NCBI GenBank assembly: GCA_030639705.1
Contig: DAOWKX010000093.1
Span: 1-19,368 of the forward strand
Length of the DNA: 19,368 bases
Direction of reading: 5' to 3'
From: Candidatus Aminicenantota bacterium
GTDB taxonomy: Bacteria > Acidobacteriota > Aminicenantia > UBA2199
This document shows positions 6,909 through 14,382 of the stretch, in pieces; position 1 is the stretch's first letter, and the number at the start of each line of letters is the position of its first letter. The position numbers were made by a program, and so were the translations under genes. A model generated the notes under the pieces. That model was not told the origin of the DNA and ran no database searches. It was given only the letters and a program-made list of their open reading frames with translations.

Positions 6909-7427
6909 ATGGATGCAGAGGCGAACAATTCCTGGTTTATAGTGAATACCAAACCAAAACAGGAGTTTATTGCAAAAAAAAATCTAAAATTACTTGGAAT
7001 TGAAGTATATCTTCCTGTCTATAATAAAAAAGTTAAAAGGAACAAAGAAAAAATAGATGTTATATCCCCATTGTTTGGTGGCTATCTTTTTGCCCGGTTT
7101 TCTATAGATCAATTCTACCATAAGGTAAAATATACCCGGGGTGTTAAAATGGTTCTGGGAAACCAGGATTATTTGTGGACCATTGGTCATGATCGCATAG
7201 TTGATATTCAATCAAGGGAAGATGAAGGGGTTGTGATCATGAATAAGGGGATAGAGATGTTCAGAAGAGGGGACAGGATTGTTATAGATGAGGGGGATTT
7301 TGATGGCTGGGAAGGAATATTTTATGAAGAATTGCCTGATAGAGAGAGGGCCATTATCATGTTGACAAATGTAAAATTTTCCAGTAAATTGATCGTTCCA
7401 AAAAAGTATCTGGTTTTAAATCGCTGA
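6909..7427 (+). CDS. UpxY/RfaH-like NusG-paralogue transcription antiterminator
   Basis: The 172-residue protein has a NusG N-terminal domain (about residues 8-105) with the WFIVNTKPKQEFIAKKNL opening and the LFGGYLFARF strand. A KOW-type domain follows (about 117-171: FRRGDRIVIDEGDFDGWEGIF, then a LIVPKKY end). Specialised NusG paralogues (RfaH, LoaP, UpxY) ride with RNA polymerase and allow full-length transcription of long surface-polysaccharide operons. UpxY-type genes are often first in such loci, as here, where the hydrolase and UDP-sugar genes follow in the same direction. The start is the only Met near the NGN domain; an in-frame TGA lies 24 nt upstream. A promoter predicts a leaderless mRNA. 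This is unlikely to be the housekeeping NusG because no secE/rplK neighbours are present. Confidence 0.85.
   Translation: MDAEANNSWFIVNTKPKQEFIAKKNLKLLGIEVYLPVYNKKVKRNKEKIDVISPLFGGYLFARFSIDQFYHKVKYTRGVKMVLGNQDYLWTIGHDRIVDIQSREDEGVVIMNKGIEMFRRGDRIVIDEGDFDGWEGIFYEELPDRERAIIMLTNVKFSSKLIVPKKYLVLNR
7362..7390 (+). promoter_or_regulatory. Possible internal promoter in the 3' end of the upxY-like gene
   Basis: TTGACA (7362-7367), a 17-nt spacer and TAAATT (7385-7390) lie inside the coding sequence about 85-110 nt before the hydrolase start. The hexamers are good but may occur by chance in AT-rich coding DNA. Confidence 0.3.
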
Positions 7428-7460
7428 GGAATCTCTTTTATCATTACTCTAAAACAAAGC

Positions 7461-7475
7461 CAGGAGTAGAACATT
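7461..7475 (+). promoter_or_regulatory. Ribosome-binding site and ATT start codon of the hydrolase gene
   Basis: CAGGAG (7461-7466) is a strong Shine-Dalgarno sequence, 6 nt before ATT at 7473 (9 nt before a second ATT at 7476). An in-frame TAG at 7467-7469 sets the 5' limit of the frame. No ATG, GTG, TTG or CTG occurs in this frame from 7470 until the ATG at 7539, which lies beyond the metal-binding motif. Confidence 0.6.
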
Positions 7476-8774
7476 ATTTTTAAAAAGGCGAATAAAAAAT
7501 TAGTCATTATTGGTATTGATGGGGTTCCGTTTGATTTAATGGAAAAGTTTTCTCATCAGGGTGTCATGCCCGAGGTACGGGAAATCCTACAAACAGGCAA
7601 AATGGTTCCCATGAGTGTTACCCTTCCGGAAATATCCTCGGTGTCATGGTCCAGTTTCATGACCGGCGCAAATCCTGGCAAACATGGTATCTTCGGCTTT
7701 GTAGATCTGAAAAAGAGAAGCTATGAATATACTTTCCCTGGTTTTAGAGATTTAAAGATTCCACCCTTTTTTGATGAACTGGGGGAGAGAAAAATGCGAT
7801 CTGTTATCATTAATCTTCCCTCAACTTACCCAGCCCGCAAGATACCAGGTGTTTTGATTTCTGGGTTTGTCGTCCCGGATTTAAAAAGAGCAGTTTATCC
7901 TGAATACTATTTTCCAGTTTTGGAAAAATATGGCTATGAAGTGGATGTTGATGCCACCAAAGGCAAGGATAAAAAAATGGAATTGCTTTCCGATTTGCAT
8001 TATACACTGAAGGTTCGAAAACAGGTGGCTGATTTTTTCTGGAATAAAGAAAAATGGGATCTGTTTATGTTCACCATCACTGGAACCGATCGGTTGCATC
8101 ATTTTTTGTATGATGCTTATGCGGATAGTAATCATCAATATCATGATGAATTCAGGATGTATTATGAAGAGATTGATGGGATCATCGGGGAATTCTTTGA
8201 GAAAATAAAAGGGAAGGATGAATTCGAACTCATCATGCTTTCAGACCATGGTTTTGTTGGGCTTGAAAAGGAAGTATATATCAATCCCATATTGAGAAAA
8301 AACGGATTTTTCAGTACCGAAACCAGTGAAGTGACATCATTAGCTGAAATTACCAGTGATTCAACCGCATTTGCTCTGGATCCCTCCCGGATTTTTATCC
8401 ATTTAAAAGACAGGTTCCCCAAAGGCAGGGTAAATAAAAATGATTATAACCGGATCAGACAGGAACTGAAACAGCTTTTTGAAAACTATCAGATTGGGTC
8501 AACAAATGTGATTAAAAAAGTCTATTTTAAAGAAGAAATATATGATCATGATCTGCTGGATAGTGCTCCGGATATTATTTTGCAATCACAGTATGGGTAT
8601 GATTTAAAGGGGGGGTTGAAAAAAAAGTCGGAGTATGGCAGAACCCATTTTAAAGGGATGCATTCAAAGGACAATGCTTTCTTTTTTACCACCAGGCCTG
8701 AATTGGTACCAGAGAATATGACAATTTTTGATGTAAAGAATCATATATTTCAATTATTAAATTTAAAAAATTAA
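7473..8774 (+). CDS. Alkaline-phosphatase-superfamily phosphodiesterase/nucleotide pyrophosphatase-type hydrolase
   Basis: With the proposed ATT start the protein has 433 residues. It has the type I phosphodiesterase/nucleotide pyrophosphatase fold (PF01663). Residues 11-21 (VIIGIDGVPFD) hold the first metal aspartate, D16. The nucleophile loop is SSVSWSSFMTGANPGKHGIFGF (about 55-76). TDRLHH (D206, H210) and SDHGF (D258, H259) supply more metal ligands, and the THFKGMHSKDN stretch gives a late histidine. These enzymes use two metal ions to cleave phosphomono- or diesters; relatives with the PGKHGIF loop are common near polysaccharide genes. The first ATG, at 7539, would remove D16, so the frame must begin upstream. 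No signal peptide is visible, so it is probably cytoplasmic. It lies 45 nt after the upxY-like gene, in the same frame but behind two stops (TGA and TAG). Confidence 0.85.
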   Translation: MIFKKANKKLVIIGIDGVPFDLMEKFSHQGVMPEVREILQTGKMVPMSVTLPEISSVSWSSFMTGANPGKHGIFGFVDLKKRSYEYTFPGFRDLKIPPFFDELGERKMRSVIINLPSTYPARKIPGVLISGFVVPDLKRAVYPEYYFPVLEKYGYEVDVDATKGKDKKMELLSDLHYTLKVRKQVADFFWNKEKWDLFMFTITGTDRLHHFLYDAYADSNHQYHDEFRMYYEEIDGIIGEFFEKIKGKDEFELIMLSDHGFVGLEKEVYINPILRKNGFFSTETSEVTSLAEITSDSTAFALDPSRIFIHLKDRFPKGRVNKNDYNRIRQELKQLFENYQIGSTNVIKKVYFKEEIYDHDLLDSAPDIILQSQYGYDLKGGLKKKSEYGRTHFKGMHSKDNAFFFTTRPELVPENMTIFDVKNHIFQLLNLKN

Positions 8775-8803
8775 ATTAAAGCTTGAAATGTTTGTGGGAA
8801 TTA

Positions 8804-8834
8804 TTGACAAAATGTGCGGTTTTGTTTTATATTA
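8804..8834 (+). promoter_or_regulatory. Promoter candidate upstream of the UDP-sugar genes
   Basis: A perfect TTGACA (8804-8809) is followed by TTATAT (8828-8833, 18-nt spacer) or TATATT (8829-8834, 19-nt spacer). The leader to the ATG at 8966 would be about 125 nt. The rest of the 191-nt gap is very AT-rich and shows no recognised riboswitch or terminator. Confidence 0.5.
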
Positions 8835-8965
8835 GATCGAGATATTATTTTTTACTTGCTAAAGTTTTTTGAATAAAATTTTTTTTCTAAATTAGTATTG
8901 CAAAAATGATAATAGCGGAAGCTTAAGTTGAAAAAAAAAGCAAATATCAATAAGATCTGGAAATT

Positions 8966-9937
8966 ATGAAAAGAAATATTGCCTTAATTGGGGCTGGTTA
9001 TTGGGGTAAGAACCATTTAAGAAATCTCTATCAACTTGGCTTGTTGCATTCGGTTTTAGATAAATCTGAAAAGATCACCGCAGAATTAAAAGTGGATTTT
9101 CCTGACATAAATTTCATATCCGATGAAAAAAAAATCATTGATAATCCTGAAGTAAAGGCGGTCGTCATTGCGGTTCCGGCGATTTTGCATTATTCTATAA
9201 CCAAAAAATTTCTATTGGCCGGAAAAGATGTACTGGTTGAGAAACCACTTTCCCTTACTGTAAAAGAGGGAGAGGAACTTGTAAGAATAGCAGAAAAAAA
9301 TAATCGAATCCTGATGGTGGGCCATATATTGCAGTATCACCCGGCAGTCATTAAATTGAAAGAGTTAGTGGTAAAAAAGGAATTGGGAGATGTTCGTTAC
9401 ATCTACTCCAACCGTTTAAATATCGGAAAATTGAGAACCGAAGAAAATGTGTTGTGGAGTTTTGCTCCCCATGATATTTCATTGATATTGATGTTGATGG
9501 GCAATAAAGTACCTGAAAAGATATATGCTGTTGGTGGAGCTTACGTTAATAAAAAAATATATGATACGACCATAACGATTTTTGAATTTGAAAATAGTGT
9601 GAAAGCCCATTTGTTTGTGAGTTGGCTTCATCCGTACAAAGAACAAAAGCTGGTTGTAGTGGGATCGAAAAAGATGGCTGTTTTTGATGATATCAGTGAA
9701 GAGAAACTTTTCATTTATCCCCATGAGATTAAACTGGAAGATGGAAAAATACCGGTTGTTCATAGAGCTGATTACATTACCGTTGATTTCGTTCCCGGAC
9801 AGCCCCTTAAAGAAGAGTTGCTTCATTTTAGTGAATGTGTGAGCTCCAGAAAGCTTCCGAAAACAGATGGAAGAGAAGGATTGAGGGTATTAAAAATTCT
9901 GGAAATGGCTGAAAAGAGTTTGCAAACCGGCGCCTGA
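8966..9937 (+). CDS. wlbA: Gfo/Idh/MocA-type UDP-sugar 3-dehydrogenase (WlbA/WbpB-like)
   Basis: The 323-residue protein has an N-terminal Rossmann fold with GAGYWGKNHLRN (residues 9-20) and the family EKPLSLT motif (E92, K93). The alpha/beta domain keeps a likely active-site segment, ENVLWSFAPHDISL (H169, D170). This arrangement matches WlbA/WbpB and GnnA-like oxidoreductases. They oxidise the C3 hydroxyl of UDP-GlcNAc(A) to a ketone with NAD+, ready for transamination. With the aminotransferase and N-acetyltransferase that follow, it would initiate the 2,3-diamino branch. Whether the substrate is UDP-GlcNAcA (WlbA/WbpB) or UDP-GlcNAc (GnnA) cannot be decided from the sequence; no WbpA-type C6 dehydrogenase is in the window. 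The ribosome-binding site is weak (GGA). The gene symbol is by similarity only. Confidence 0.85.
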   Translation: MKRNIALIGAGYWGKNHLRNLYQLGLLHSVLDKSEKITAELKVDFPDINFISDEKKIIDNPEVKAVVIAVPAILHYSITKKFLLAGKDVLVEKPLSLTVKEGEELVRIAEKNNRILMVGHILQYHPAVIKLKELVVKKELGDVRYIYSNRLNIGKLRTEENVLWSFAPHDISLILMLMGNKVPEKIYAVGGAYVNKKIYDTTITIFEFENSVKAHLFVSWLHPYKEQKLVVVGSKKMAVFDDISEEKLFIYPHEIKLEDGKIPVVHRADYITVDFVPGQPLKEELLHFSECVSSRKLPKTDGREGLRVLKILEMAEKSLQTGA

Positions 9938-9986
9938 AATTTCCAATGCATCAGCGGTTTAGCTTCTATTTGCTTAAGGAGTCGAA

Positions 9987-10589
9987 ATGAAGAAGAATTA
10001 TTTTGTCCATGAAAGCAGTTTTGTCGATGATGATGTTGAAATCGGTTCGGGAACCAAAATATGGTATTTTTCCCATATTCAAAGTGGTGCAAAAATCGGG
10101 ACTAATTGTTCTATAGGTCAAAATGTAAATATTGGTAATAATGTGATTATCGGAAATCAGGTTAAGATTCAGAACAATGTTTCTGTTTATGAGGGCGTTA
10201 TTCTGGAAGATTATGTTTTTTGTGGTCCATCAATGGTATTTTCCAATATTTCAAACCCCCGATCTGAATTTCCCCAGAGGGGTTCTGAATTTTATAAAAA
10301 AACCCTGATAAAAAAGAGTGCTACGTTGGGGGCGAATTCTACAATTGTATGCGGGCTGACTGTCGGAAAATATGCTTTTGTGGGTGCTGGAGCAGTGGTT
10401 ACCAGTGATGTTCCTGATTTTGCTTTGGTTTTGGGTGTTCCCGGACATATTAAAGGATGGATGTGTGCCTGCGGGACCAGGTTGGATCTCACAACCGATC
10501 CGCATTCTAATGAGAACACAGAATGTGAAAAGTGTTTACGGAGATATGAAAAAAAAGGAATGTGGGTAAGCGAAAAAGTCGGAGGCTAA
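9987..10589 (+). CDS. wlbB: Hexapeptide-repeat UDP-amino-sugar N-acetyltransferase (WlbB/WbpD-like)
   Basis: The 200-residue protein is a left-handed beta-helix acyltransferase. Repeated hexapeptides run from about residue 10 to 155, with the H30-containing IWYFSHI segment, the RSEFP loop, the ATLGANSTIVCGLTVGKYAFVGAGAVVT run and the VPGHI end typical of WlbB/WbpD. These transfer acetyl from acetyl-CoA to the 3-amino group of a UDP-sugar. After the helix comes a small Cys-rich tail with C160-x-C162 and C180-x-x-C183, a zinc-ribbon-like arrangement seen in a subgroup of these enzymes. A good AAGGAG ribosome-binding site lies 5 nt before the ATG. The gene follows the dehydrogenase by 49 nt and ends 1 nt before the aminotransferase ATG, so it acts as the third step of the same pathway. 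Confidence 0.9.
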   Translation: MKKNYFVHESSFVDDDVEIGSGTKIWYFSHIQSGAKIGTNCSIGQNVNIGNNVIIGNQVKIQNNVSVYEGVILEDYVFCGPSMVFSNISNPRSEFPQRGSEFYKKTLIKKSATLGANSTIVCGLTVGKYAFVGAGAVVTSDVPDFALVLGVPGHIKGWMCACGTRLDLTTDPHSNENTECEKCLRRYEKKGMWVSEKVGG

Positions 10590-10590
10590 C

Positions 10591-11703
10591 ATGCAATTCA
10601 TTGATCTTGAAGCTCAACAAAAACGGATTCGAAGTAAGATCGAAGAAAACATCATGAAAGTTTTTGATCATGGCCGTTACATAATGGGGCCTGAAATAGA
10701 AGAATTGGAGAGGAAACTGGCAGATTATGTGGCTATTCGGTATGCTGTTGGTGTTGGCAGTGGAACCGATGCACTATTGATATCACTGCTTGCTAATAGA
10801 ATTGGTCCTCTGGATGCTATTTTTACCTCCCCGTTTACCTTTATTGCCACTGCAGAAGTTATTCAGCTATTGGGTGCCACACCTGTATTTGTTGATATCG
10901 AATCTGACACTTATAATATGGATCCGCAAAAACTGGAGTCCACTGTCAGGAAGGTTGAAAGTGAAGGGAAATTAAACCCAAGGGGAATAATTCCCGTTGA
11001 TATTTTTGGCCAGGCAGTTGATTATGATGAAATTTGTTCAATTGCCAGGGAATATGATCTTTTTGTTTTGGAGGATGCTGCTCAGAGTTTTGGGGGATCT
11101 TATAAAGAAAAAAAAACCTGCTCTCTGGCAGATATTGCAGCGACCAGTTTTTTCCCCGCCAAACCACTGGGTGCATATGGTGATGGTGGCATGATTTTTA
11201 CAGATGATAAGGAAATGTTTGATCAACTGATTTCTATTCGGGTTCATGGTAAGGGATCATACAAATATGAAAATGACCGGGTAGGAATAAATGGAAGACT
11301 GGATACAATTCAAGCAGCCATTTTATTAGCTAAATTCACTATTTTTAGTGAAGAAATTGAATTAAGACAGGAAGTAGCAGAAAGGTATAATCTTGGATTA
11401 AAAGATTATGTAAGAATCCCATTTGTTAAAAAACACAATATTTCTGCCTGGGCACAGTATTCGGTATTGCATCCCCGAAGGGATAAGATCATAGAGGATT
11501 TAAAAACAGAGGGGATACCCAGTGCGATTTATTACCCGATCCCCCTCCATTTGCAGAAAGCCTTTTCTCATTTAGGCTATCGGCCAGGTGATTTTCCGGT
11601 TAGTGAAAAAGTCTGCAAAGAAATATTCAGTCTACCGATGTATCCATATCTCGAACCTGATAAACAGAAAAAAATCATTGATTGTATCCACCGGTACGTT
11701 TAG
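10591..11703 (+). CDS. wlbC: DegT/DnrJ/EryC1 PLP aminotransferase (WlbC/WbpE-like)
   Basis: The 370-residue protein is a fold-type I sugar aminotransferase (PF01041). GSGTDAL (about residues 57-63) binds the PLP phosphate. LEDAAQSFGG (160-169) carries the pyridine-nitrogen aspartate (D162). SFFPAKPLGAYGDGG (186-200) contains the Schiff-base lysine K191. The C-terminal SAIYYPIPLHLQ and SLPMYPYL segments are family hallmarks. WlbC/WbpE converts the 3-keto UDP-sugar to a 3-amino sugar with glutamate as donor, between the dehydrogenase and acetyltransferase steps. A GGAGG ribosome-binding site within the end of the acetyltransferase gene and the 1-nt gap indicate tight coupling. It is the last gene of the rightward block; the next gene runs leftward. 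Confidence 0.9.
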   Translation: MQFIDLEAQQKRIRSKIEENIMKVFDHGRYIMGPEIEELERKLADYVAIRYAVGVGSGTDALLISLLANRIGPLDAIFTSPFTFIATAEVIQLLGATPVFVDIESDTYNMDPQKLESTVRKVESEGKLNPRGIIPVDIFGQAVDYDEICSIAREYDLFVLEDAAQSFGGSYKEKKTCSLADIAATSFFPAKPLGAYGDGGMIFTDDKEMFDQLISIRVHGKGSYKYENDRVGINGRLDTIQAAILLAKFTIFSEEIELRQEVAERYNLGLKDYVRIPFVKKHNISAWAQYSVLHPRRDKIIEDLKTEGIPSAIYYPIPLHLQKAFSHLGYRPGDFPVSEKVCKEIFSLPMYPYLEPDKQKKIIDCIHRYV

Positions 11704-11788
11704 GCAACCCCTGTTTTTACCTGTTCAATCTTAGAAATAGAGAACAATTCTCTTAATGAACCTTGTTTTATATATGATATATATTTTT

Positions 11789-11974
11789 TCAGGGGAGCTG
11801 GGATTTTCTGTTCAGGTTTATGGTAAGGGGGCAGCTTCCGGTAAATGCCGAGATTAAGGTAAATATCCCAATAAGACCCAGCCAGTTTTTATAGTAAATT
11901 CCTAGGCCAATGACAAAGAGAGACAGTATGATTCTGATGAATTTGATAACCGGGTTTTTACTGCATTGATTCAT
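11789..11974 (-). CDS. DUF2892 (YgaP-like) small membrane protein
   Basis: This 61-residue protein has the compact pattern of the DUF2892 inner-membrane family (PF11127). A short polar N-terminus with NP is followed by a hydrophobic helix (about 12-28), a W-x-G-L-I-G turn (about 31-36) and a second helix ending in a GSCPLTI motif that matches the family's GxCPxY. The family includes the membrane part of rhodanese YgaP and many stand-alone proteins. Some sit near sulfur or thiol metabolism genes, but a general function is not established. It lies 31 nt downstream of recD2 and may be co-transcribed. The ribosome-binding site is weak. A perfect 12-nt palindrome (11968-11979) spans the start codon. 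Confidence 0.8.
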   Translation of the reverse strand: MNQCSKNPVIKFIRIILSLFVIGLGIYYKNWLGLIGIFTLISAFTGSCPLTINLNRKSQLP

Positions 11975-12005
11975 GAATCCATTTTACCACTGATATGAAA
12001 TCATT

Positions 12006-14168
12006 TCAATCCGGTTTTGTGGATTCAAAAATTGATTTTAGCCTTATTGGCAACAATGTTTTTCTCTGACGTGGTGAAGAGTTCATCAGGGTTCTGTGAA
12101 TGGTATTTTCGTCTGAAAGAAGGAAAATTTTCTTTTTCGCCCGGGTTACCGAAGTATAAAATATTTCTCTGTTTAACATGATTGTATGTGATGGCAATAA
12201 TACCAGAATAACGATATCATACTCAGAACCCTGTGATTTATGGATGGAAATCGCATATGCCATAGATAATTCATCCATTTCGTCTTTTTCATATTCCACC
12301 AGATAACCGTCATAATCAACCACTATTTTTTGATTTTCTTTGTTGATATCGGCAATAATCCCCATTTCTCCGTTGAAGATTTCTTTTTCGTAATTGTTTT
12401 TTAGTTGCATCACTTTATCCAATTTCTTAAAGGCCGGTTTTTCCCTGTGAAAAGGGTGGGGGCCTGGATTAAATTGATCCTGGATTTTTTTATTTAGATT
12501 ATCGATACCTGCATCTCCCCGATACATGGGCACTAAAACCTGCAGTTCGCTTGAATTGGCCTGGTATTGGTTTTTATGAAAGTCAATAATTCGAATGACT
12601 TTTTGCCTGGCCTGCTGTTCATTTTTGACATTGATGAAGACAAAATCAAGGGAATCGGAATAGGGTTTAAACAATAGGGATTCACCATTGTTAATTCTGT
12701 AAGCATTTTCAATAATCAGGCTGTTCTCGGTTTGTCTGTAATTTCTGTTTAAATAGATCGTATTGAAATAATTGCTATTGATAATGTCTCTCAATATATT
12801 TCCGGGACCGACTGAGGGCAATTGATCTTTGTCTCCGATAATAATAAGTTTGGTTTGTCTGGTTAAGGCCCTGAGTAATGAATAAAATAAAAACACATCC
12901 ACCATGGAAAATTCGTCAACAATAATCATATCTGCTATCAGAGGGTTGTGTTGATCATGGTAGAATTCTTTGGTTTCAGGATTTACTTTCAGCATCCTAT
13001 GTATTGTGGAAGCTTGATAATGAGAGGTTTCTTCAATTCGTTTGGCTGCTCTTCCGGTTGGAGCCGCAATCAGGACACGTTTGCTCTCGGCCATAAATGC
13101 TTCGATAATAGCTCTGATGATAGTGGTTTTTCCGGTTCCGGGTCCACCGGTAATAATGGTAAAATTATTTTCTATAGCTGATTGAATGGCATCTTTTTGT
13201 TCATCGCTCAGCTGAACAGCCAGTTTGCTGTGAATTTGATCGAAATTAAATGAGAATTTTTCAGATGCATTTGGAGATGTTGCTAACCGGTAGAGGGACT
13301 CGGCAATATTTTTTTCAATGAAAAAGTTTTTATAAGTTATAATGATATTTTCAGGAATGGCTTCCCGCTTCAATTCATTTCTGGTGATCTTGTTTTCTAT
13401 TTCCTGCAATATTGTGTCTGTATCAACATCCAGCAGAGAAGAACTTCTTTCAATGATATCATCTTCAAATGAATAGAGATCTCCGTTATTTTGTTCATAT
13501 TGAGATAAAATGAAATCGATCCCGCTGCTGATTCTGAGGGGATTATTTTTGGGAATTCCAAATCCCCTGGCAATGGTATCAGCAATTTTAAATCCGATCC
13601 CTTTGATTTTGTTGATCAGACAATAGGGATTATTTTGGGTAATTTCAAACGCTTCATCTCCAAATTCCCTGTAGATTTTAAAAATGGTTTCACTCCCGAT
13701 GCCATAGGGAGATAATTGTACGGTCAGATTGCGTAAAATTTTATTTTCCTGAATGCTCTTTTTCGCTTCCGCAATAATGGATCTCTTTATTCCTTTTATT
13801 TCTGATAATTTTTCCGGATTGATTTCCAGTATTTTAAGGGTATCGATTCCGAAGGCATTGACGATTTTCTTGGCTGTTTTCCGTCCCACCCCCTTTATTC
13901 GGAGTGACAGAAACTTCTCGATCCCATCGGTATCCTGAGGTTGAATGAATTTGAAACCGGATACCTTGATTTGCTCGCCGAATCTGTGATGAAAGATGTT
14001 TTCTCCTTCTATTTCAAGAAAATCTCCCTCTTTAACATTAAAAAGATTACCAATGATTATTTTGCTGTCCCGGGATTCGGCCAGTGATACTTTGAAAACA
14101 CCGAATCCTGTCTCTGCTGAAACAAATATTTTTTTGGTTACCTTTACTTTTTGGAAAAACAAGATCAA
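12006..14168 (-). CDS. recD2: RecD2-type 5'-3' DNA helicase
   Basis: The 720-residue protein matches the stand-alone RecD2 (RecD/TraA) SF1B helicases in length and layout. An N-terminal OB-like region (about 1-75) is followed by helix-hairpin-helix stretches, with RIKGVGRKTAKKI at 90-102 and KGIGFKIADTIA at 189-200. The helicase core has Walker A GGPGTGKTT (341-349), DEFSMVD (Walker B, 418-424), GDKDQLPSVGPG (445-456), NYRQT and the late SIHKSQGSEYD motif. RecD2 unwinds DNA 5' to 3' and takes part in repair and replication-fork stability without RecBC. The only in-frame start near the promoter is TTG at 14168, since a TAA lies 21 nt upstream; there is no clear ribosome-binding site. It diverges from dnaG over a 214-nt gap. 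Confidence 0.93.
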   Translation of the reverse strand: MILFFQKVKVTKKIFVSAETGFGVFKVSLAESRDSKIIIGNLFNVKEGDFLEIEGENIFHHRFGEQIKVSGFKFIQPQDTDGIEKFLSLRIKGVGRKTAKKIVNAFGIDTLKILEINPEKLSEIKGIKRSIIAEAKKSIQENKILRNLTVQLSPYGIGSETIFKIYREFGDEAFEITQNNPYCLINKIKGIGFKIADTIARGFGIPKNNPLRISSGIDFILSQYEQNNGDLYSFEDDIIERSSSLLDVDTDTILQEIENKITRNELKREAIPENIIITYKNFFIEKNIAESLYRLATSPNASEKFSFNFDQIHSKLAVQLSDEQKDAIQSAIENNFTIITGGPGTGKTTIIRAIIEAFMAESKRVLIAAPTGRAAKRIEETSHYQASTIHRMLKVNPETKEFYHDQHNPLIADMIIVDEFSMVDVFLFYSLLRALTRQTKLIIIGDKDQLPSVGPGNILRDIINSNYFNTIYLNRNYRQTENSLIIENAYRINNGESLLFKPYSDSLDFVFINVKNEQQARQKVIRIIDFHKNQYQANSSELQVLVPMYRGDAGIDNLNKKIQDQFNPGPHPFHREKPAFKKLDKVMQLKNNYEKEIFNGEMGIIADINKENQKIVVDYDGYLVEYEKDEMDELSMAYAISIHKSQGSEYDIVILVLLPSHTIMLNREIFYTSVTRAKKKIFLLSDENTIHRTLMNSSPRQRKTLLPIRLKSIFESTKPD

Positions 14169-14191
14169 ACATCCATTTTTTCTTTATTTAC

Positions 14192-14220
14192 ATTATACAA
14201 AACTGCTGAGATAATGAAAA
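14192..14220 (-). promoter_or_regulatory. Promoter candidate for recD2
   Basis: On the minus strand a perfect TATAAT (14197-14192) lies 23 nt before the TTG start. With a 17-nt spacer the -35 is TTTTCA (4 of 6 consensus positions). The leader would be about 15-17 nt without a Shine-Dalgarno sequence. Confidence 0.45.
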
Positions 14221-14324
14221 GAGGGTGTTGCGGTTTCTTAGTGTTTTTTTATTGGATTTGAGAAGCGGTTCTCGATACATTATCCGAATTATGGTGAAAA
14301 AGATAGAATTATAGGCTTTTGAGG

Positions 14325-14355
14325 TTGAAAAAATGTGTAATTTATGGCATATTAT
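14325..14355 (+). promoter_or_regulatory. Promoter candidate for dnaG-rpoD
   Basis: TTGAAA (14325-14330) is followed by CATATT (14348-14353, 17-nt spacer) or TATTAT (14350-14355, 19-nt spacer). The ATG of dnaG is at 14383, giving a leader of about 20 nt with only a weak GAAG ribosome-binding site. Confidence 0.4.
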
Positions 14356-14382
14356 TGTTTGTGATGTGAAATTTTGAAGTAA

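Noticed and set aside
7425..7476. Stop-codon readthrough joining the upxY-like gene to the hydrolase, which share a frame
   Set aside because: Two stops (TGA 7425 and TAG 7467) separate them. The hydrolase has its own ribosome-binding site, so separate initiation is simpler.
11743..11757. AGAGAA-CAA-TTCTCT hairpin after the aminotransferase gene as a terminator
   Set aside because: The stem is only 6 bp and AT-rich, and the T-run near 11785 is too far away to form a standard intrinsic terminator.
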